41,949 bases of DNA from Deltaproteobacteria bacterium (lineage in GTDB: Bacteria > Desulfobacterota > Desulfuromonadia > Geobacterales > Pseudopelobacteraceae): assembly GCA_019162745.1 (NCBI GenBank), contig JAFLLC010000036.1, positions 1-41,949 of the forward strand. The letters run 5' to 3'. Below are positions 36,618 to 41,949 of this stretch, one piece after another. The stretch's first letter is position 1; each line of letters starts with the position of its first letter. The notes under the pieces were generated by a model. That model searched no databases. It saw only the letters and a list, made by a program, of their open reading frames with translations, and had not been told where the DNA came from. A program made the translations under genes and the position numbers.

Positions 36618-38190
36618 TAGGCAAAAACTCCCTGAATGACGGTTCAAAATCACGTATAAACTGTTCACCCTGAGCGACAGCCTGGTCAACATTCGCGTCA
36701 ACCGGCACTGACACCCGTATAAAGGAAGCATCCCGGCGACTGTACATAACCGAATTGGTTATTTCAGCAAGTTTCAGAGAATATTCGTCTGAAATAGAAC
36801 GATCCCGCACCTGATACCAGTACAGGAACAGTTCTCTGCTGTCACCCTTCTGGTAGACAGCCCGCACAAGATTGATCGCACCTCCGGGAATCGCCAGAAT
36901 CCCCCGGCGTGACGAGACCTCGTGCCAGCCGCTGCCGGGCAGGCAGTGTTTGGGAGAATGGATCTCGCCCCCGCCTTTGCCGCCACCATGATAACCGATA
37001 TAAAGATTTACCGTTTTCCCGGCAACATTTTTGTACTGACTGGAGAGATAATCTGTCGCTTTCAGCACACCAAGAACAGAAGCACTAAACTCGCTTCGAT
37101 TGGTCAGCTGCCATGACTGCACCTGTTTCGGAAATTCACTAAAGGGACGATTGATTGGTACATCGGTATCTCTGTGGAAGTTAATAACCATCGCGGCAGC
37201 CGCAAACAGAGCGTAAACTGCAATGATGCGGGAATTGAAATGCTGCGGTAAAGCGCTGATGCGGTCAAGCGGTGATACGGCAACATCAACATCCGGTGAT
37301 GCGGTAATGCGGTCATCCGCTAATGGGGAGAGTCCGCTTCCCCGCTTCCCCGCTTTCCCGCCCCCCCGCTTAACCACCGCGCCGAACGCAAACAGCATCA
37401 CCATGGCCAGCACAAACACCGCTACGCCGGCAAATTCATGGAAAAAACCTTCTGCCGCCCTCCCCCCCCACCATTGGGCCAGTATGCCGGTCACAATCAC
37501 CCTCAGCATATTAGTTGCAACAGCAATCGGAATGGCAGAGAAAATGATGATCCAGCGACGCACATTGGAAGTACCCATCATAAATGCATACGCCACGGCA
37601 ATAGCCAGCAGTGAAATAAGCGACCGTATACCGCTGCAGGCATCCGCGACTTCCAGCGTAGTCGTGGGAAACATGATAATGTTCCCCTCACGCATCACCA
37701 CAACCCCGACTAGTTTTAAAAATACGACTGAAACCTTGGTAACAAACAGCTTGAGCGGGAAGGCAAGCATATCGTAGATAATATAGGGGATTGGTACCAT
37801 GAAAATCAGATACCCCAACGGCATGGCCATCCCCTTCAGAATCTCACGACCGAACCAGAAAAGCGTCATACCGACCAGCAGCACGATAAGGGAACTTCGC
37901 ATGGTGAAATACTCGGTACCCAACCAGGCTGCCAGAAGTTGCAGCAGACCCCAGACGATCACTAAAAGCCCAAGTGCATCCGGTTTAACAAGACGGTTTT
38001 TCAGGTCAGGCCAGCGCTGCCAGAGAAAGTATCCGGCAATGATCGGGACAAAAAAACCGTGCGCATAGTTTTCATCCTGATACCATTCTTTGACCATATC
38101 GGGCACGATCGTGTAATACATTCCGACAAGCAAGGGCAGGACCAGAATAAGCTTTAGGCGCTGCTGTTTCAGCGCTTCACCGAATGTCAT
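36613..38190 (-). CDS. Exosortase fused to EpsI domain
   Basis: Transpeptidase-like membrane enzyme that processes PEP-CTERM proteins. In 525 residues, 1-272 form the exosortase with about eight membrane segments, ENYAHGFFVPI, and the catalytic triad C185 (ADACSGIRS), R230 (NMLRV) and H251 (FFHEFAG). Residues 322-525 form an EpsI-type domain with one membrane segment and HSPKHCLPGSGW. The two are joined by a 46-residue hydrophilic linker (274-320) made from a dispersed DNA repeat. I chose ATG 38190, ten bases after GGGAAGG; the frame is open to 38340. The fusion recalls the XrtD type, while the PrsK/PrsR neighbours recall the XrtA type, so the subclass is left open. It heads a minus-strand operon. 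Confidence 0.94.
   Translation of the reverse strand: MTFGEALKQQRLKLILVLPLLVGMYYTIVPDMVKEWYQDENYAHGFFVPIIAGYFLWQRWPDLKNRLVKPDALGLLVIVWGLLQLLAAWLGTEYFTMRSSLIVLLVGMTLFWFGREILKGMAMPLGYLIFMVPIPYIIYDMLAFPLKLFVTKVSVVFLKLVGVVVMREGNIIMFPTTTLEVADACSGIRSLISLLAIAVAYAFMMGTSNVRRWIIIFSAIPIAVATNMLRVIVTGILAQWWGGRAAEGFFHEFAGVAVFVLAMVMLFAFGAVVKRGGGKAGKRGSGLSPLADDRITASPDVDVAVSPLDRISALPQHFNSRIIAVYALFAAAAMVINFHRDTDVPINRPFSEFPKQVQSWQLTNRSEFSASVLGVLKATDYLSSQYKNVAGKTVNLYIGYHGGGKGGGEIHSPKHCLPGSGWHEVSSRRGILAIPGGAINLVRAVYQKGDSRELFLYWYQVRDRSISDEYSLKLAEITNSVMYSRRDASFIRVSVPVDANVDQAVAQGEQFIRDFEPSFREFLPK
37246..37375. repeat. GCGGTGATGCGG / CCGCTTCCCCGC repeat, copy c (inside exosortase gene)
   Basis: Tandem-like GCGGT(G/A)ATGCGG words (37246-37320) followed by CCGCTTCCCCGC words (37334-37375). 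It lies fully inside coding sequence and in frame, and encodes the linker between the two domains. Copies a and b are non-coding or at gene ends. Confidence 0.7.
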
Positions 38191-38484
38191 AATATGGATA
38201 CCTTCCCGGTTAATCATAAAAGCTTCAGAGCAGCTATACAAAGGAGGAACGAAAATGATATTGGCTTCAGGATTTCCTGTGTTTCCTCTGCCGTTTATAG
38301 TGTTATAAATTTTGAGAACTATATAGATATATTTTAACATTTACAACAACTGACACAGCTGAATGCCACATTTGGCGATATTTACTATAGTGGTTAAAGG
38401 GGGATGAGGGATTTTATCTGCACGACAAGTGGTACAACACCTTTGTGGACCGACTGGAAATACAACTGTACTTTTATTGCCGCA

Positions 38485-38814
38485 CTACTTCTTTTCCGCT
38501 GTAAAGGTGGAAACGTCGCCCCTGTGGAAATAGATATTCCCGCTCATGTTGGGACCTGAAACATGGGCCCATCCACGGCCGCAGACAAATTCTCCCTCGT
38601 CTCCTCCTGCAAAGGAGAATTCAAGACGCTCAGCACCATTCACGGACTCCACCCGTCCGTCAACTACAACATTCACAGCGCCAAATATAATTGTCCCGGT
38701 ACCATCATCATTAAAAGTTAAATGACCAGCTTCAATCAAATCGACAAATTCCTGATCCCATAGTTCCATGTCAGAAATACGCCACTTGCCTGTGTATGAT
38801 TTTTCTATTTGCAT
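38485..38814 (-). CDS. Conserved small protein of unknown function
   Basis: Soluble protein of 109 residues: KSYTGKWRISDMELWDQEF at the start, then short beta-rich stretches (FNDDGTGTIIFGAV, RLEFSFAGGDEGEF) ending NIYFHRGDVSTFTAEK. I recall close relatives as a widely spread hypothetical family, with no function known to me. It lacks a signal peptide. The start at ATG 38814 follows GAGGAA; the frame is open to 38841 without a better site. It is monocistronic and minus strand, with 294 bases of gene-free DNA to the exosortase. Confidence 0.78.
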   Translation of the reverse strand: MQIEKSYTGKWRISDMELWDQEFVDLIEAGHLTFNDDGTGTIIFGAVNVVVDGRVESVNGAERLEFSFAGGDEGEFVCGRGWAHVSGPNMSGNIYFHRGDVSTFTAEKK

Positions 38815-39174
38815 TTTTTCCTCTGTGACATTGTTAATCACGCGTCCAACAATAATAAAATAAAAAGTTCCAATAAGTGCATATGTTGGTTTATACTTTT
38901 TATCTGAAAAAAGTATAAAAAAATACTATCTTTTTAAATATTATTTTACATTAACAGGAATGCCTTGTTATTTGTTTACAGCTCCTAAGTTCGGCATGAT
39001 GCCCCTCCACATCAGTAACGGAATCGACCAAGCGGCAACATTCAGGATAACCGTGCTACTATCTGGATATCTGCCAGAAATAAATGTCTGGACATATTCA
39101 AGAGTGAAAACACCGACCACCAGCAATATTTTATGTTTTTGTTGCCATTATTTTTTGCCAAGGAGGTTTGTAGC
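38815..39174. other. AT-rich divergent intergenic region with inverted repeat
   Basis: Holds the control regions of the divergent small protein and Crp/Fnr genes. At 38891-38918 an 11-bp perfect inverted repeat TTATACTTTTT / AAAAAGTATAA flanks ATCTGA; it has no T-run after it and looks more like an operator or cruciform than a terminator. No convincing -35/-10 pair could be fixed. Confidence 0.45.
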
Positions 39175-39885
39175 ATGGTCTGGAAATCAACCATCTCGAA
39201 TAAATATGACAACATCATCAAAAACATCCCTCTGTTTTCCGAACTTTCCGATGATGAAATCGAGAGAATCGAAGGTATCATAATTAAAAAAAAGTTTGCC
39301 CGAGATCAGATCGTTCTGCTTGAAGAAGAAACCGGCAACTATATGTATATTGTCTATGCAGGAAAGGTCAGAGTAGTAAAGCACAGTCAGGAAGGGCGTG
39401 AACAGATCATTACGATGCACAGGAAAAATGATTTTTTTGGCGAAATGTCGCTTCTCGACAGCAAGACCTCTCCGGCAACGGTCATCGCTCACGAAGATGC
39501 AGTTATTGGCCTGATCTCAAAGAATGATTTTGAGCTGCATCTCCTTAACCATGACGGAATGCGCAAAAAAATCATCGATCTTCTCTGCGCGCACTTGCGT
39601 GACTCGTGGGCAATGATAAAGGTTCTCAGTTTTAATAATGCCGAGCACCGGATTATGGCAGTTCTTGAACGTATGCATGAATTATACGGCGTGGTTGATG
39701 CTCGGGGCGGGATTATTAACGTCAAGTTGACGCACCAGCAGATTGCTAACTACGCATCAGTTACTCGTGAGACGGCTACAAGGGTACTCCATCGGCTTGA
39801 AAAGGATGCAGTTATTCAGGTACTGGAGAGGAAAAACATCCTGCTGACAAGACTTTTTTATGAGAAGATGAAAGAAACTGCTTAG
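39175..39885 (+). CDS. Crp/Fnr-family transcriptional regulator
   Basis: Protein of 236 residues. Residues 10-135 are a cyclic-nucleotide-binding-type beta barrel (GKVRVVKHSQEGREQII, FFGEMSLLDSKTSPATV). A dimer helix and a winged HTH follow (THQQIANYASVTRETATRVLHRL). It has no cysteine cluster of the Fnr kind, so it is not an obvious oxygen sensor; the ligand is unknown. ATG 39175 follows AGGAGG by eight bases. It converges on the lipoprotein gene with two bases between the stops. Targets are unknown; the inverted repeat at 38891-38918 could be its own operator. Confidence 0.93.
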   Translation: MVWKSTISNKYDNIIKNIPLFSELSDDEIERIEGIIIKKKFARDQIVLLEEETGNYMYIVYAGKVRVVKHSQEGREQIITMHRKNDFFGEMSLLDSKTSPATVIAHEDAVIGLISKNDFELHLLNHDGMRKKIIDLLCAHLRDSWAMIKVLSFNNAEHRIMAVLERMHELYGVVDARGGIINVKLTHQQIANYASVTRETATRVLHRLEKDAVIQVLERKNILLTRLFYEKMKETA

Positions 39886-39887
39886 CC

Positions 39888-40424
39888 TTAATTAAAGCTG
39901 GCTGTAGCGGTAGCCTCCAACGGATTCCCCCCCGATATCCCATCAAAAGGGGCAAAGGCTTCATATTCAAAATTACTATTTATATCGGCGGGATTTGGCA
40001 CATAACTACTCGGGACAGTGACCAAAATTGTGATAAATTCACCAAGTTCGTAACTATTTGTTGTTGGATAATTGATTTTTAATTCCCGTGTAATACTATT
40101 ATAAGCAACAGTGTTTGCAGTGAGTATGGCAGCATTTTGAAATTTACCGGACAAAAAGACGATACTAGATAATGGGACTGCCACGGCAGCGCCCTCTGAG
40201 TCAAGTTTTATTTCAGTTTGTATGGCAGAAATACTCGGCAGGGTTACAGTCAGGTTAAAACCGCCTATCAGATCACCTGAATTAGTGCTTTGCGAAGAAA
40301 ATTTCAATGTTGCAGTTTTTGTTGTAGGTAGCGGCGTACCCCCCCCACCCCCCCCACCGCAACCAGCGATAGTTTGAGCCATAATAATAACCAGCAACAC
40401 AGCATAGCATTTCAAAAACCGCAT
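39888..40424 (-). CDS. Lipoprotein with possible cohesin-like domain
   Basis: Exported lipoprotein of 178 residues. The signal peptide ends in the lipobox IAGC (C about residue 21), followed by seven Gly. The rest is a beta-rich domain: FNLTVTLP near its start, then TRELKINYPTTNSYELGEFITILVTVP, ending with a conserved-looking TATASF. This pattern resembles the cohesin-like lipoproteins I recall from Geobacter, but no strict motif proves it. ATG 40424 follows GGGAGGA. It lies 86 bases downstream of, and on the same strand as, a gene with a C-terminal dockerin-like domain, which is the main support for a cohesin role. Confidence 0.8.
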   Translation of the reverse strand: MRFLKCYAVLLVIIMAQTIAGCGGGGGGGTPLPTTKTATLKFSSQSTNSGDLIGGFNLTVTLPSISAIQTEIKLDSEGAAVAVPLSSIVFLSGKFQNAAILTANTVAYNSITRELKINYPTTNSYELGEFITILVTVPSSYVPNPADINSNFEYEAFAPFDGISGGNPLEATATASFN

Positions 40425-40448
40425 AAATCCTCCCGAAACCCAATTCGC

Positions 40449-40482
40449 CAAGAAGGTAACGTTTCGCAACGTCACCTTCTTG
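40449..40482. other. Intercistronic hairpin upstream of the lipoprotein
   Basis: Fifteen-bp stem with one mismatch (40449-40463 with 40468-40482) and a TCGC loop. On the plus strand it is followed by five T (40483-40487), but no plus-strand gene ends here. On the minus strand, which is transcribed, there is no U-run and the stem ends about 15 bases before the lipoprotein ribosome binding site. It may therefore control RNA stability or relative expression of the two genes. Confidence 0.5.
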
Positions 40483-40510
40483 TTTTTCAAGTACACCTGA
40501 ATTCAGAAAA

Positions 40511-41949
40511 TTACAAGATGGTTTTCCCAACAATTTTTGAGAGAAGTACTATCGCGTCACCAGTATCAACCTTGCCATCAGGTGCAGACTTGCCATGTAC
40601 GACAGGAGCCACGTCCAGACGAGTTTTCTGGTCAGAGGTTGCCTTTACTTTTCCCGATCCAATTTGAAGTGCAAGAAGTGCATCGGAAATTGTAGGGATA
40701 CTGCTATCCGGCAATGTAATGGTGACTGAGGCGGAACGGCTGGCGGAGATATTACCGGTGGCATCTTTGGCCCAGGCGTAGGCGGTTTTCGTGCCGGCGC
40801 TTGCGAAGGTATAGCTGGCAGGGGCAGAGGCTGACCACCCGCTGGCGGAAACAGATGGGGCTGTCGCGCTTTCGGTAATCAGATAGCCGGTGACGCCGAT
40901 GTTGTCGCTGGCGATGAGTCCGGAAACCGGCACGGTCAGTGATGTTGCGCTTGCCGGCAGGGTAAAGCCGCCAAGCAGCGGTGCGATTACGTCCGGCAAT
41001 GTTATGGTGACTGAGGCGGAACGGCTGGCGGAGATATTGCCGGTGGCATCTTTGGCCCAGGCGTAGGCGGTTTTCGTGCCGGCGCTTGCGAAGGTATAGC
41101 TGGCAGGGGCAGAGGCTGACCACCCGCTGGCGGAAACAGATGGGGCTGTCGCGCTTTCGGTAATCAGATAGCCGGTGACGCCGATGTTGTCGCTGGCGAT
41201 GAGTCCGGAAACCGGCACGGTCAGTGATGTTGCGCTTGCCGGCAGGGTAAAGCCGCCAAGCAGCGGTGCGATTACGTCCGGCAATGTTATGGTGACTGAG
41301 GCGGAACGGCTGGCGGAGATATTGCCGGTGGCATCTTTGGCCCAGGCGTAGGCGGTTTTCGTGCCGGCGCTTGCGAAGGTATAGCTGGCAGGGGCAGAGG
41401 CTGACCACCCGCTGGCGGAAACAGATGGGGCTGTCGCGCTTTCGGTAATCAGATAGCCGGTGACGCCGATGTTGTCGCTGGCGATGAGTCCGGAAACCGG
41501 CACGGTCAGTGATGTTGCGCTTGCCGGCAGGGTAAAGCCGCCAAGCAGCGGTGCGATTACGTCCGGCAATGTTATGGTGACTGAGGCGGAACGGCTGGCG
41601 GAGATATTGCCGGTGGCATCTTTGGCCCAGGCGTAGGCGGTTTTCGTGCCGGCGCTTGCGAAGGTATAGCTGGCAGGGGCAGAGGCTGACCACCCGCTGG
41701 CGGAAACAGATGGGGCTGTCGCACTTTCGGTAATCAGGTAGCCGGTGACGCCGACGTTGTCGCTGGCGATGAGGCCGGAAACCGGCACGGTCAGCGATGT
41801 TGCGCTTGCCGGCAGGGCAAAGCCGCCAAGCAGTGGTGCGGCCATGTCAGGCAATGTTATGGTGACTGAGGCGGAACGGCTGGCGGAGATATTACCGGTG
41901 GCATCTTTGGCCCAGGCGTAGGCGGTTTTCGTGCCGGCGCTTGCGAAGG
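40511..41949 (-). CDS. Ig-like repeat surface protein with C-terminal dockerin-like domain (5' end outside window)
   Basis: The N-terminus lies beyond the right edge; 479 C-terminal residues are visible. They consist of four complete 95-residue repeats and part of a fifth, each with SLTVPVSGLIASDN, GVTGYLITESATAPS and FASAGTKTAYAWAKDATGNIS. This beta-sandwich repeat is common in Desulfuromonadales surface proteins. The C-terminal 60 residues resemble a type I dockerin. The second calcium loop is well formed (PDGKVDTGDAIVLLSKIVG). The first is degenerate: the D-N-D loop is replaced by LPDSSIPTISDALLALQIG. It is probably secreted and non-covalently anchored. The downstream lipoprotein is the natural cohesin candidate. 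Confidence 0.85.
   Translation of the reverse strand, partial: FASAGTKTAYAWAKDATGNISASRSASVTITLPDMAAPLLGGFALPASATSLTVPVSGLIASDNVGVTGYLITESATAPSVSASGWSASAPASYTFASAGTKTAYAWAKDATGNISASRSASVTITLPDVIAPLLGGFTLPASATSLTVPVSGLIASDNIGVTGYLITESATAPSVSASGWSASAPASYTFASAGTKTAYAWAKDATGNISASRSASVTITLPDVIAPLLGGFTLPASATSLTVPVSGLIASDNIGVTGYLITESATAPSVSASGWSASAPASYTFASAGTKTAYAWAKDATGNISASRSASVTITLPDVIAPLLGGFTLPASATSLTVPVSGLIASDNIGVTGYLITESATAPSVSASGWSASAPASYTFASAGTKTAYAWAKDATGNISASRSASVTITLPDSSIPTISDALLALQIGSGKVKATSDQKTRLDVAPVVHGKSAPDGKVDTGDAIVLLSKIVGKTIL
40711..41949. repeat. 285-bp tandem repeats in the Ig-repeat gene
   Basis: Exact period of 285 bp (95 codons): units start at 40711, 40996, 41281, 41566 and 41851 (partial). 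The middle units look almost identical in DNA, including at third positions, while the outermost ones differ at several. This indicates recent expansion or ongoing homogenisation. Confidence 0.95.

Noticed and set aside
40752-41693. Long alternative minus-strand frame (313 codons) in the Ig-repeat gene
   Set aside because: A shadow frame kept open by the 285-bp repeats. It is Arg/His-rich without domain structure; the other frame encodes clear Ig-like repeats.
40711-41949. CRISPR or satellite interpretation of the 285-bp repeats
   Set aside because: The period is 95 codons exactly, in frame, with protein-level domain structure. These are coding tandem domains.

Overview
The window reads as a chromosome segment of a Desulfuromonadales/Geobacter-type bacterium (Desulfobacterota). 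This rests on family content, not on a database search. It carries a PEP-CTERM/exosortase system with PrsK/PrsR, PATAN (DUF4388), HDOD and PilZ signalling proteins, many sigma-54 activators, a TatD/radical-SAM fusion, dockerin- and cohesin-like surface proteins, and G+C-rich intergenic repeats. GC content is moderate, and spacing and ribosome binding sites look chromosomal throughout.

Layout. (1) 1-415: the tail of an unknown gene, a hairpin, an AT-rich stretch, then a short sequence matching the 3' end of tRNA-Gln and a terminator. In Pseudomonas tRNA-Gln sits just upstream of prs, so this may be the scar of an element integrated in that tRNA. (2) 480-9854: housekeeping genes, namely a B12-type radical SAM protein, prs-rplY-pth-ychF, secA and argJ. 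(3) 10061-13099: a response regulator with a long disordered linker, then trpD-trpC. (4) 13100-16714, minus strand: the NtrY/NtrX two-component pair; NtrX has an altered GAFTGA loop. (5) 16866-19596: a YaaR-like protein, a TPR protein and the TatD-radical SAM fusion. (6) 19826-26806: a signalling block with an HDOD histidine kinase, a REC-PAS-GGDEF-EAL protein, a PATAN-HDOD protein, a PilZ protein, and one small repeat protein on the minus strand. (7) 27033-38190: the PEP-CTERM region, with a CAAX-protease-like membrane protein, two PEP-CTERM proteins and, on the minus strand, exosortase-EpsI, tviB, tviC, prsK and prsR. (8) 38485-41949: a small conserved protein, a Crp/Fnr regulator, a cohesin-like lipoprotein, and a large Ig-repeat protein with a C-terminal dockerin-like domain that runs off the right edge.

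How it fits together. Both PEP-CTERM genes and the PilZ gene are preceded by near-consensus sigma-54 (-24/-12) promoters with exact spacing. The sigma-54 activator PrsR and its sensor PrsK are encoded a few kilobases away, next to the exosortase that should process the PEP-CTERM proteins and to two enzymes that make a UDP-N-acetylgalactosaminuronate-type sugar for an exopolysaccharide. The simplest model is that PrsK/PrsR and sigma-54 couple export of PEP-CTERM proteins to polysaccharide production, with c-di-GMP input through the PilZ protein. The last two genes look like a separate surface-anchoring pair: a lipoprotein with a possible cohesin fold and a dockerin-bearing repeat protein.

Several dispersed repeats occur between genes. 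One family also lies inside coding sequence, forming the linker between the exosortase and EpsI domains and the last residues of PrsR.
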